Positions 1 through 6,126 of a DNA stretch of 7,060 bases are shown piece after piece. Under the pieces are notes generated by a model. The model did not search any database, was not told the origin of the DNA, and worked only from the letters and a program-made list of their open reading frames with translations. Position 1 is the first letter of the stretch; each line of letters begins with the position of its first letter. The stretch comes from CAZGLR01 sp964526635 (GTDB taxonomy: Bacteria > Zixibacteria > MSB-5A5 > GN15 > JAAZOE01): positions 1-7,060 of the forward strand of contig CAZGLR010000147.1 of the NCBI GenBank assembly GCA_964526635.1, in the 5' to 3' direction. A program made the translations under genes and the position numbers.

Positions 1-384
1 GAACTGTTTTTGCGCCTGGCTCTAATCTCCGATGTTGGCATGATCGCTGAACCGTTGACGCGACGTCGCATTCACCCCGATCAGGCAGTATCCTCGACCT
101 TCGACCGATGGGATTCCCGGGTAGGCATTTATACCAATTTCGATCCCGGAGCCGGCAAAATGACTCCGCATCAGCACCTGATACTGCGCCGTGCCCTAAA
201 ACATTCGTATTTTAAGCTTGGTGAATACTACTGGGAGCATTACCAGATGGCCGACGCCCGCCGCTGTTTCAAGAACAGTCTGGGCTTTTATCCCTGGATG
301 ACCAACTCAGCCATGTACTGGGTCTTTTCCTGGGCTCCCCAAACTATCATTGAATCCATTCGACGCACCCGAAAACGTCCATAG
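1..384 (+). CDS. Family 2 glycosyltransferase, C-terminal fragment (5' end outside window)
   Basis: The reading frame is open from base 1 and stops with TAG at 382-384, so only the last 127 residues are present and the true start lies upstream; the TTG at 10 is not a believable start. The fragment opens with ELFLRLALISDVGMI and continues to EPLTRRRIHPDQ. This matches the end of the GT-A catalytic domain of family 2 glycosyltransferases, where an acidic (E/D)DY-E-L-x-LR segment carries the catalytic base region and is followed by a strand and an R-x-H-P motif. The remaining residues (about 55-127) are helical and include a TPR-like stretch, HSYFKLGEYYWEHYQMADAR, ending in a basic tail RRTRKRP. 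Proteins of this type transfer sugars from nucleotide donors to surface polysaccharide or lipid acceptors at the cytoplasmic face of the membrane. The neighbouring VanZ and GT-C-like genes fit an envelope-glycan locus. Donor and acceptor cannot be told from this part. Confidence 0.75.
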   Translation, partial: ELFLRLALISDVGMIAEPLTRRRIHPDQAVSSTFDRWDSRVGIYTNFDPGAGKMTPHQHLILRRALKHSYFKLGEYYWEHYQMADARRCFKNSLGFYPWMTNSAMYWVFSWAPQTIIESIRRTRKRP

Positions 385-471
385 TCCGTCTGTAAACCTC
401 TGTGAAACCGACAAAATCTATCATCGAAAACTAATTGACAAAATAACTCAACCGCACCTTTTTCACTGCGC

Positions 472-1449
472 ATGAGATACTCACGAATTATACAACTTGC
501 TGCTCTCCTGATTACCGGTGCTGCGCTTATCGCGCTACTGTTTGTTTTCTCGCCGCCGGAACGCACCACCCTCTGGAAGGAAATCGCCGATTTCGGTCAT
601 GTCCCGGTCTTCGGACTGCTGTCGCTGGTTTTTCTCGGAATCTCCCTGCTGCTGTTCAGGGATGTCATCTCCAGGCGATGGCTCCATTATATTATTGCCT
701 TTATCCTGACGGCCGTTCTGGGTATTATCACCGAGGCTGCGCAGATCCCCGGCCCGCGCGATGCCGATGTCCTCGACTGGCTCCGCGATCTGCTTGGCGC
801 CGCTCTGTTCTTAATTTTCTATGGCGCCTGGGATACCTCTCTGTTGCCAATGAATATGCGGCAGCATTTGATACTCAGATGGCTGGCGGTTGGTCTGGTG
901 GCTGCACTCCTGATCCTGGCCATGCTCCCCGTGGTCACCCTGGCGGCCGCGTATGACAGCCGCGACAATGCCTTTCCACATCTGTGTACTTTCGATGCCG
1001 GCTGGGAGAAATCATTCTGGAAGGGTCTCTGGGGTGCCAAAGTCGATATTGTCGCCGCACCGGCCGAATGGTCCGATACCAATGCCGGCCGCGTCGGACG
1101 GCTGACCTTCAACCCGGCCAAATATCCTGCCTTTTCCATCCGCGAACCGGTCGGTAACTGGCATGGCTTCGCCCATCTGGCCTTCGACGTTTTCGTACCC
1201 GCCGATTCCCATATTGTCCTCGCCCTGCGGGTCGATGACATTCATCACGACAACAAATACAACGACCGCTACAATGCCGAGCTGCGCCTGCAGCCGGGAC
1301 TGAACCACATTCGTATCCCGCTGGAATCGATCAAACGGGCGCCGATATCACGGCCAATGGACATGTCCCATATCTCGTCACTCACCCTGTTTGCGCTCAG
1401 TCCGAACGAGTCATTTAGCGTCTATGTCGATAATTTCCGGCTGGATTAA
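472..1449 (+). CDS. VanZ-family membrane protein with C-terminal beta-sandwich domain
   Basis: A 325-residue protein. Residues 1-160 hold about five membrane segments (roughly 8-26, 44-61, 70-88, 104-118, 135-156) with the VanZ-like hallmarks: an acidic/His pair DFGH at 40-43, TEAAQ at 87-91, and DVLDWLRDLLGA at 99-110. Residues 165-325 look extracytoplasmic, rich in alternating beta-strand patterns, with a CTFDAGWEKSFW opening and a closing VDNFRLD. Similar endings occur in galactose-binding-like/CBM11/CIA30-type jelly rolls, so a carbohydrate- or ligand-binding role is inferred. VanZ of enterococci gives low-level teicoplanin resistance by an unknown mechanism; most VanZ-like proteins elsewhere have no defined function, so a resistance role should not be assumed. 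The ATG at 472 puts a short basic N-terminus before the first membrane segment, but no good ribosome site precedes it. The stop overlaps the stop of the opposite-strand gene. A diverged paralogue begins at 6356. Confidence 0.8.
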   Translation: MRYSRIIQLAALLITGAALIALLFVFSPPERTTLWKEIADFGHVPVFGLLSLVFLGISLLLFRDVISRRWLHYIIAFILTAVLGIITEAAQIPGPRDADVLDWLRDLLGAALFLIFYGAWDTSLLPMNMRQHLILRWLAVGLVAALLILAMLPVVTLAAAYDSRDNAFPHLCTFDAGWEKSFWKGLWGAKVDIVAAPAEWSDTNAGRVGRLTFNPAKYPAFSIREPVGNWHGFAHLAFDVFVPADSHIVLALRVDDIHHDNKYNDRYNAELRLQPGLNHIRIPLESIKRAPISRPMDMSHISSLTLFALSPNESFSVYVDNFRLD

Positions 1450-3008
1450 TCTGTCAAAATATGCGCGGCTGTCGTTTGCCGGTCGTGAAATGCCCGTAAA
1501 TCATATATTGCACAAATACTATCGCGGTGCAGGAGATGATCACTCAACGACGCATGAAATGCCGGCAACGACGATTCGGCAATAACAACCACGTAATATT
1601 CATAATATGGTGCGACTTCATCAAACTTCCCGGCATCAACCTCAGTCCACCGTTCACTCAATCGGGGGATGTCAATTGTCGCCGAAAAGCCGGCGACATG
1701 CTCCTGTGATGTCCATAAAATGGGACTGAAGCCACCGTTATCGATATGATAATAAGCAATCGCATGCCGCAACCACGGCACAACTGCATCGGGATAGGCA
1801 TGATATGATGTCAGAATTTTGCTCCCGGGCGGGATGTGATTCTCTAATGCAGTTACATAGGTTCCGATCGTGCGGTCAAGTACTTGATCACGCTTGATGC
1901 GTATAATAGTGCCGGATACAAGCAGCAGCAGGATTACCGCTGCGATAGTTAATTGCACCGCCCGACCTCGTGCCGCAAGGCTCAAAAATAACGGTATGAT
2001 GCCGAAGATGGCGATCCGGGTACTGTGCTCCCAGCCGCCGAATGCGGCATGGCGAGGGGTGATCATGGTAAGGAGAACAAACAGCAACCCGATTATAAGC
2101 AACGGCCCGGTGCGTATCTTCATCTTCTTAAGTAGTAACAGTACCAGTATCAAACCACCCAGCACGCCGAATTCAAGAGCATCAAAGGGAAAATCGGCCG
2201 ATATCAACACGCGCACCAGACCGATTACAACCTGGCTGATAAATGGCGCATAGGCAAATGTCGTGATAGTCCCGGCATCTGAAATATCCGACGACCTGAT
2301 AACCATGAAATAGGCCGCCAGCGCAATGACCGCCGGTACAAACACTAAAACTATCGCAGCGGCATCGACCGCCGCCTTTTTCAGTCCCTTTTTCCCCGCC
2401 CGGAGATTGTGATAGCGGAGATAGAAAAACAGGATTACCACGCCAAGGCCATAAACTCCCATACAAATAAAATGACTGCCATATACAGCCAGCGTTATCA
2501 CCGTTGCGAGTACCAGTCTAAATGGCGTGATACCGCGCTTCAACATGCGGGCGACTATCGCCCATCCGGCAAAAACCAGCGGTATACCGATGGTATAGGG
2601 GATAAAACCATAATCATAATGATACGTGTAGACAAACAGAAGCCCTGCCAGAGCCAAGACCCGATTCTCCGGCACCAACTCCCGGCCAAGCCAGTAAATA
2701 CTCACCGGGACAGCAATAACATACGCTGACAATAATATCGTCGTCGCCAGATGCCAGTCGAATAAATGCAACAACAGCGGCAATATGGTATAGAAGAGTA
2801 TATATGGCGACGGCAGCCAGTTCGCCTTCAAAAATCCACCGGTATTGGCGGTATCATTGCCGGTATGAATCGCTGAGGCCAGGATATGATTGGGTAAATC
2901 GACCGGCGAGAAATACGTCACCACGCTAATTGGAACCAACAATAAGCCAATCCCAATCACCAGACATGTTATCGTCCAGCGTTCATCGCAAAAATCAATA
3001 TCACGCAT
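1446..3008 (-). CDS. Polytopic membrane protein, probable GT-C-type glycosyltransferase
   Basis: A 520-residue protein with about eleven to thirteen hydrophobic segments between residues 11 and 368 and a soluble C-terminal part at about 370-520. Just after the first membrane segment comes SPVDLPNH (35-41; D37 and H41). An acidic residue in this first external loop, often in a D-x-P-x-H-like setting, is the usual mark of GT-C enzymes that use lipid-linked sugars. A second external-looking loop has TPRHAAFGGWEHSTR (317-331). The tail contains IPPGSKILT (392-400), like the start of C-terminal domains in other large GT39/GT83-like proteins. I infer a sugar transferase on the outer face of the membrane, probably for surface glycan or lipid modification, but no named family is certain and a general membrane protein of unknown function is possible. 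The gene looks AT-richer than its neighbours and uses ATA isoleucine codons. It is convergent with the VanZ gene (4-base overlap) and its start faces the tRNA region. Confidence 0.7.
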   Translation of the reverse strand: MRDIDFCDERWTITCLVIGIGLLLVPISVVTYFSPVDLPNHILASAIHTGNDTANTGGFLKANWLPSPYILFYTILPLLLHLFDWHLATTILLSAYVIAVPVSIYWLGRELVPENRVLALAGLLFVYTYHYDYGFIPYTIGIPLVFAGWAIVARMLKRGITPFRLVLATVITLAVYGSHFICMGVYGLGVVILFFYLRYHNLRAGKKGLKKAAVDAAAIVLVFVPAVIALAAYFMVIRSSDISDAGTITTFAYAPFISQVVIGLVRVLISADFPFDALEFGVLGGLILVLLLLKKMKIRTGPLLIIGLLFVLLTMITPRHAAFGGWEHSTRIAIFGIIPLFLSLAARGRAVQLTIAAVILLLLVSGTIIRIKRDQVLDRTIGTYVTALENHIPPGSKILTSYHAYPDAVVPWLRHAIAYYHIDNGGFSPILWTSQEHVAGFSATIDIPRLSERWTEVDAGKFDEVAPYYEYYVVVIAESSLPAFHASLSDHLLHRDSICAIYDLRAFHDRQTTAAHILTD

Positions 3009-3064
3009 ACTATCAAATCTTTTCTGGTGAAAGCGCAGATTGAATACAAAATTCCAATCACTTC

Positions 3065-3093
3065 AACGTAGCACCTTTCACAGACATCGTCAA
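3065..3093 (-). promoter_or_regulatory. Candidate sigma70 promoter for the GT-C-like gene
   Basis: On the minus strand, TTGACG (3093-3088) is separated by 17 bases from TACGTT (3070-3065), which is preceded by TGC as in an extended -10. This would start transcription near 3058, giving a leader of about 50 bases before the ATG at 3008. The -35 is good (5 of 6) but the -10 is weak (3 of 6), so this is a candidate only. Confidence 0.3.
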
Positions 3094-3266
3094 CAAATTT
3101 TGTCCCTGATGTTTCTACCGCTATATCTGACAATTGGCATTGACAGAGCCGGATGAATACTTCCGATAAACCCCGACCTCCGCCGGCTACCGCCCGCCAT
3201 AGCCCGCTTCACTGAAGTGGGTCTCCACTACGGATCCTGCTTATCCATTTTACTGTATACCAGCCT

Positions 3267-3309
3267 CGAAAATGGCCCCGAAAAATCCCCCCGAAAACAG
3301 CTCCGAAAA
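3267..3309 (+). repeat. Four phased CGAAAA repeats upstream of the tRNA promoter
   Basis: CGAAAA begins at 3267, 3279, 3292 and 3304, so the copies are spaced 12, 13 and 12 bases apart with C-rich or GGC linkers. The first and last copies share the ten bases CGAAAATGGC. The array ends 6 bases before the -35 hexamer of the tRNA promoter. Short A-tracts in near-helical phase upstream of stable-RNA promoters often act as UP-element-like or bent DNA, which is the likely role here; a protein-binding array is the alternative. Confidence 0.6.
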
Positions 3310-3315
3310 TGGCTC

Positions 3316-3343
3316 TTGACAGAAAGTCAAAATATGGTAAATT
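3316..3343 (+). promoter_or_regulatory. Sigma70-type promoter of the tRNA gene
   Basis: A perfect TTGACA at 3316-3321 is followed after 16 bases by TAAATT at 3338-3343 (4 of 6 to TATAAT). Transcription would begin near 3350, about 10 bases before the mature tRNA end at 3361, which is a usual distance for a tRNA precursor. The position directly before a tRNA and after an A-tract array supports the call. Confidence 0.65.
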
Positions 3344-3360
3344 ATGCCACTTATTGAAAT

Positions 3361-3434
3361 GGCGGAGTAGCTCAGTTGGTTAGAGCAGCGGAATCATAAT
3401 CCGCGTGTCCGGGGTTCAAGTCCCTGCTCCGCTA
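3361..3434 (+). tRNA. tRNA with anticodon CAT, most likely elongator tRNA-Met
   Basis: A complete cloverleaf can be drawn. The acceptor stem is GGCGGAG (3361-3367) with CTCCGCT (3427-3433), its first pair being G-U, and the discriminator is A at 3434. The D stem is GCTC/GAGC (3370-3373, 3383-3386). The anticodon stem is GCGGA/TCCGC (3388-3392, 3400-3404) around the loop ATCATAA with CAT at 3395-3397. The T stem is CGGGG/CCCTG with loop TTCAAGT. The initiator marks (unpaired position 1-72 and three G-C pairs at the base of the anticodon loop) are absent, so it is not tRNA-fMet. An isoleucine tRNA with lysidine-modified CAT cannot be fully excluded. The 3' CCA is not encoded, so it must be added by a nucleotidyltransferase. 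No terminator hairpin follows. Confidence 0.93.
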
Positions 3435-3666
3435 TTTTAATCCAGAGTGAATCGAACCACCTCTTTGCAAAATAGCATCGTCTTTGCATCTCTGCCTTTT
3501 CTTTCCAATAGTGTTCCATATTTACACTCCTGCCTGAGGGCAAAATCATAGCGTGTGATGCTTCTGCACACATCCCGTGAATCACCATCGGAAGACAATC
3601 ACGCACATCGCCGTAAGCGACAACATAACAATAAATTACAAAGACACGCCAACTTGCGGTCATCTT

Positions 3667-3681
3667 TGGCACGATTATTGT
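3667..3681 (+). promoter_or_regulatory. Sigma54-like promoter upstream of the BON/protease block
   Basis: TGGCACG at 3667-3673 matches the -24 element exactly. Ten bases after its GG the sequence is TTGT (3678-3681) where TTGC is expected, so the -12 element has one mismatch at its usually conserved C. Transcription would start near 3692, about 110 bases before the BON start codon. The same region also reads as an extended -10 for sigma70, TGATATACA at 3681-3689, without a well-spaced -35, so the sigma factor is uncertain. Confidence 0.35.
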
Positions 3682-3691
3682 GATATACATA

Positions 3692-3719
3692 GATGACAAA
3701 TGGTAATCTGCATGTCATC
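3692..3719. repeat. 7-base inverted repeat GATGACA / TGTCATC
   Basis: GATGACA (3692-3698) and TGTCATC (3713-3719) are perfect inverted copies separated by 14 bases. A third related half-site, GTCATC, lies at 3659-3664, just upstream of the sigma54-like element. The spacing and position around a predicted start of transcription would suit a dimeric regulator, or a 5' leader hairpin, but the arms are short. Confidence 0.35.
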
Positions 3720-3784
3720 GATTCATTTCTATCCGGTCGATGCATGTAAACCAAAACCTGTAATCTGTGTAACTGCCTGATTCT

Positions 3785-3795
3785 AAAGGAGGTGA
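3785..3795 (+). promoter_or_regulatory. Near-perfect ribosome binding site of the BON gene
   Basis: AAAGGAGGTGA is complementary to the usual 16S rRNA 3' tail over eleven bases. GGAGG lies 9 bases before the ATG at 3802, which fixes that start and suggests efficient translation. It is clearly stronger than the site of the following protease gene. Confidence 0.85.
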
Positions 3796-3801
3796 GACCA
3801 T

Positions 3802-4470
3802 ATGCCACGCACCGACGAACAAATCAAACGCAACATTATCGACTCTCTCTACTGGGACAGCCGAATCGATGCCTCGCAAGTCAAAGCCTCGGTCACCAAT
3901 GGCACCGTCGAACTCAGCGGGCGCGTACCAACCTATGCCGCCCGACTCAATGCCCAGGAAGATACCGAAGTCATCAATGGCGTCGTATCGGTGGATAACA
4001 AACTTACGGTTGACTATGAAGAAGCCATGCCCGGCCCTGCCGATACTCAGCTGCAATCGAATATCGAAAACGCCTTCAGCTGGAATCCCAATCTCGATAT
4101 GGGCAGCATCACCATTACTGTCAAAAACGGCTGGGTGACCCTGGAGGGAACAGTCGATACCTGCTGGAAAAAAATCGAGGCAGAGGACGTTGCCTCCAAC
4201 TTTATGGGAGTTATCGGATTAACTAATAAGATGGCTGTTGTGCCCACCGAAAACGTGGTAGACAAAGCCATCGCCGAAGACATCATCGCCGCCCTCGACC
4301 GCATCCTCGATGTCGAATTCGAAAGCGTGAATGTGACAGTTGAAGATGGTCTTGTTATCCTGACCGGATCTGTCCCATCACTGCCGGCTAAACGAACCAC
4401 CGATAACATCGCCTCCTATACCGCCGGCGTGTCGGGCGTCCGCAATGAACTCATGATTTCCGGAGCATAA
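3802..4470 (+). CDS. Protein of three BON domains, probably cytoplasmic
   Basis: A 222-residue protein made of three tandem BON domains at about residues 4-73, 79-149 and 152-221. Each has the pattern of an N-terminal helix, then V-x-V-x-x-G-x-V-x-L-x-G (for example VTNGTVELSGRV at 31-42, VKNGWVTLEGTV at 107-118, VEDGLVILTGSV at 180-191), then a helix and a closing GV-x-x-V-x-N strand (GVVSVDNKL, GVIGLTNKM, GVSGVRNEL). BON domains occur in OsmY, Kbp (YgaU), DolP and some channels and bind phospholipid or small ligands. Unlike OsmY, this protein has no signal peptide or lipobox, so it should stay in the cytoplasm or at the inner face of the membrane. It is acidic overall. It starts a same-strand block, 60 bases before the site-2 protease gene, and a shared stress or envelope role is inferred. 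The start is fixed by the excellent ribosome site. No reaction is expected. Confidence 0.88.
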   Translation: MPRTDEQIKRNIIDSLYWDSRIDASQVKASVTNGTVELSGRVPTYAARLNAQEDTEVINGVVSVDNKLTVDYEEAMPGPADTQLQSNIENAFSWNPNLDMGSITITVKNGWVTLEGTVDTCWKKIEAEDVASNFMGVIGLTNKMAVVPTENVVDKAIAEDIIAALDRILDVEFESVNVTVEDGLVILTGSVPSLPAKRTTDNIASYTAGVSGVRNELMISGA

Positions 4471-4530
4471 CCTCCGCGAAGTCACATCGTTGCGACCAGA
4501 AATCGCGACTCGGGAGAATTTGATTACACA

Positions 4531-5664
4531 ATGCTGGGCAAAGCAGTAAAATTATTCAGCCTGTTTGGCTTTGAAGTCAAACTTGATTTCAGCTGGCTGA
4601 TTATCGCCGTGCTGATCGTATGGTCTCTGGCTACCGGCCTGTTTCCGGTGTACTATGCCGATCTGACCACCGCTGAGTACTGGTGGATGGGTATCGCCGG
4701 CGCCATCGGCCTGTTTATCTCGATCGTCATCCATGAATTCTCCCACTCGATAGTTGCGCGAAAATACGGCATCCCCATGAAAGGCATCACTCTCTTTATT
4801 TTTGGGGGCGTTGCCGAAATGAGCGAAGAACCCGGCGATCCCAAATCGGAGATGCTCATGGCCCTCGCCGGCCCCGCCGCCAGCATCATTCTGGCCGGTA
4901 TCTTCTACGGCCTGCATCTGTTCGCCGTCATCAACAACTGGACCGAACCGATCACCGGTGTCCTGATGTACCTCGCCCTCATCAACATTATCGTCGTCGT
5001 CTTCAACTTGCTGCCGGCTTTTCCGCTCGATGGCGGCCGGGTCCTGCGCGCCGCCCTCTGGAGTTGGAAACACAACCTCCGCTGGGCCACCCGGATCTCA
5101 GCCAATATTGGCTCCGGCTTCGGCGTCGCCCTTATCGTCCTCGGTGCCATCACCTTCATTGGCGGCAATTTCATCAGCGGCGTCTGGTTCTTTCTTATCG
5201 GTATGTTTTTGCGCAGCGTATCCCAGGGCTCCTACCAGCAATTACTGGTTCGCAAAGCCCTGGAAGGGGAGAGCCTGAGGAGATTCATGCGCCGCGATCC
5301 GGTAACTGTCTCGCCCGACATTACCCTGCAGCAACTTGTCGATGATTACATCTATCGCTATAATTACAAGATTTTCCCAGTGACATCAAATTCGCAACCG
5401 GTGCGCTGTATCCACATCCAGCAGGTCAAAGACGTTCCGAAAGAACAATGGTCAAACAGGACGGTCAATGATGTCGCCCGGCAATGCTCACCGGAAAACA
5501 GCATCAGCGCCGATACCGACGCTGTCGAAGCGCTCTCAACCATGCGCCAAACCGGCAACAGCCGTTTTCTGGTCATGGATAAAAACAAGCTCGAGGGAGT
5601 CATCACCCTGCGCGATATGCTTGACTTCCTGTCGCTGAAAATCGACCTCGAGGAAGCGCGATGA
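4531..5664 (+). CDS. Site-2-type intramembrane zinc metalloprotease (M50) with C-terminal CBS pair
   Basis: A 377-residue protein. The zinc-binding motif HEFSH is at residues 68-72 inside a hydrophobic segment, with E69 as the general base. The third zinc ligand is D167 in NLLPAFPLDGGR (159-170). About six membrane segments cover residues 20-230. Residues 250-370 form two CBS motifs: the first starts RFMRRDPVTVSPDITLQQLV, the second includes GNSRFLVMDKNKLEGVITL, and CBS pairs usually bind adenosine nucleotides. Such proteases cut transmembrane segments of anti-sigma factors or other regulators, and the CBS part is thought to tune activity to cell energy state. No PDZ domain is present, in keeping with the short CBS-containing subgroup rather than RseP. 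The ATG at 4531 fits the family N-terminus, although the nearest purine run, GGGAG at 4512-4516, is 14 bases away, so translation may be modest. The substrate is unknown; no anti-sigma factor is seen in the window. Confidence 0.93.
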   Translation: MLGKAVKLFSLFGFEVKLDFSWLIIAVLIVWSLATGLFPVYYADLTTAEYWWMGIAGAIGLFISIVIHEFSHSIVARKYGIPMKGITLFIFGGVAEMSEEPGDPKSEMLMALAGPAASIILAGIFYGLHLFAVINNWTEPITGVLMYLALINIIVVVFNLLPAFPLDGGRVLRAALWSWKHNLRWATRISANIGSGFGVALIVLGAITFIGGNFISGVWFFLIGMFLRSVSQGSYQQLLVRKALEGESLRRFMRRDPVTVSPDITLQQLVDDYIYRYNYKIFPVTSNSQPVRCIHIQQVKDVPKEQWSNRTVNDVARQCSPENSISADTDAVEALSTMRQTGNSRFLVMDKNKLEGVITLRDMLDFLSLKIDLEEAR

Positions 5665-5741
5665 TTAGCCTATGACCGGCATGTGTCAGGAAATGAGTCA
5701 ATCCAAACAGAAAAAAGACATGAATAATCAATAAATACATG

Positions 5742-5748
5742 AGGAGGA
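5742..5748 (+). promoter_or_regulatory. Ribosome binding site that decides the start of the small Cys-rich gene
   Basis: AGGAGGA is placed 5 bases before the ATG at 5754. An in-frame ATG at 5739 overlaps this site and would have the site encode the peptide MRRNA, so the downstream ATG is the better start. Confidence 0.85.
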
Positions 5749-5753
5749 ACGCA

Positions 5754-5987
5754 ATGAGTAAATGCGAAGTATGCGGCAATGAATACGATAAGGCCTTCGA
5801 AGTATCCATGGGCAATTCCAGTCATACCTTCGATTGCTTCGAATGCGCCATCAGCGCCCTGGCCCCGGAATGCACCGAATGCGGTGTGAAGATTGTTGGC
5901 CACGGCGTCGAGGCCGAAGACGATATCTTCTGCTCGGCCCATTGCGCTGGCCAAAAGGGCCACGAAGAACTGACCGATCGCGCCTGA
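5754..5987 (+). CDS. Small eight-cysteine metal-binding protein (prokaryotic metallothionein-like / zinc ribbon)
   Basis: A 77-residue soluble protein with cysteines at 4, 7, 28, 31, 40, 43, 60 and 64, that is three CxxC pairs and one Cx3C, plus His at 24, 50 and 63. The order CEVCGNEYDKAFEV, HTFDCFECAI, PECTECGVKIVGHGVE, IFCSAHCA resembles small proteins widespread in Actinobacteria and other phyla that are often labelled prokaryotic metallothionein or zinc-ribbon hypothetical protein. Eight cysteines are enough for two zinc sites, so binding of zinc or another soft metal is very likely; storage, detoxification or a structural/regulatory role cannot be separated. The start at 5754 is chosen because the ribosome site lies inside the longer frame. 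It follows the protease gene by 89 bases on the same strand and precedes the only clear terminator, so it may be the last gene of that block. No membrane segment or signal peptide is present. Confidence 0.8.
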   Translation: MSKCEVCGNEYDKAFEVSMGNSSHTFDCFECAISALAPECTECGVKIVGHGVEAEDDIFCSAHCAGQKGHEELTDRA

Positions 5988-5993
5988 TACAAT
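5985..5993 (+). promoter_or_regulatory. Candidate extended -10 promoter at the end of the small Cys-rich gene
   Basis: TG at 5985-5986, one base, then TACAAT at 5988-5993 (5 of 6 to TATAAT), followed by an AT-rich run. The TGA stop codon supplies the TG. No properly spaced -35 is seen. If used, it would start a transcript near 6000 that ends at the terminator about 165 bases later. Confidence 0.25.
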
Positions 5994-6091
5994 ATATATC
6001 AAGTACCTCTGCTCTCAACAAGAGATGCAGCAACGGACGGTCCCGTGCGAATAGTCGTCAGTGCCCGTCCTGAAAAAAGACCCGAAAAGAA

Positions 6092-6120
6092 ATTCAATCA
6101 GCGGGTAGAGTTGATTGAAT
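6092..6120 (+). repeat. 9-base perfect inverted repeat just before the terminator
   Basis: ATTCAATCA and TGATTGAAT form a perfect stem, which continues inward as G-T and C-G pairs around the 7-base loop GGGTAGA. It lies 6 bases before the terminator stem, so the transcript would end in two adjacent hairpins. It is AT-rich and has no T-tract, so it is not itself a standard terminator. Confidence 0.6.
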
Positions 6121-6126
6121 AAACAG

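Larger units (their letters stand above)
3009..3360. other. Intergenic region between the GT-C-like gene and the tRNA
   Basis: No believable protein gene is visible on either strand. The left part carries the candidate minus-strand promoter. The middle (3203-3229) holds two overlapping inverted repeats: CCCGCTT at 3203-3209 with AAGTGGG at 3215-3221 (one G-T pair), and AGTGG at 3216-3220 with CCACT at 3225-3229. They share the AGTGG segment, so only one could form at a time. The right part contains the phased CGAAAA repeats and the tRNA promoter. The segment 3160-3200 is C-rich with no clear signal. Confidence 0.6.
3435..3801. other. Non-coding stretch between the tRNA and the BON gene
   Basis: No convincing gene is seen. 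A minus-strand open frame crosses this stretch but runs into the tRNA and ends in a peptide that is the antisense translation of the tRNA T-arm, so it is not credited. The right part carries the sigma54-like site (3667-3681), an inverted repeat at 3692-3719, and the strong ribosome site at 3785-3795. The left part (3435-3650) shows no repeat of the tRNA 3' end and no integrase or transposon remnant. Confidence 0.6.

Noticed and set aside
435..467. TTGACA at 435-440 as a promoter of the first VanZ gene
   Set aside because: The -35 is perfect, but nothing like a -10 occurs 15-19 bases later; the region there is a C/T run.
472..1449. Antibiotic (teicoplanin) resistance gene vanZ
   Set aside because: Only the VanZ-like fold is shared; there are no other van genes, and the fused C-terminal domain is absent from the enterococcal protein.
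3394..3699. Minus-strand open frame of 101 codons after the tRNA
   Set aside because: It overlaps the tRNA and its last residues, EQGLEPRTRGL, are the usual antisense translation of a tRNA T-arm. No domain or ribosome site is visible.
3361..3801. tRNA gene as an attachment site of an integrated element
   Set aside because: No repeat of the tRNA 3' end and no integrase or phage gene is found in the window.
4552..5073. 173-codon minus-strand open frame inside the protease gene
   Set aside because: It lies wholly within the well-supported M50 coding region, and its polar, compositionally biased translation has no recognisable domain.
5672..5734. Twenty-codon open frame (MTGMCQEMSQSKQKKDMNNQ) between the protease and the Cys-rich gene
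   Set aside because: No ribosome site precedes it and the length is expected by chance; a leader peptide cannot be supported.
5739..5753. Upstream ATG as start of the Cys-rich protein
   Set aside because: The extra codons consist of the ribosome binding site AGGAGGA of the ATG at 5754.
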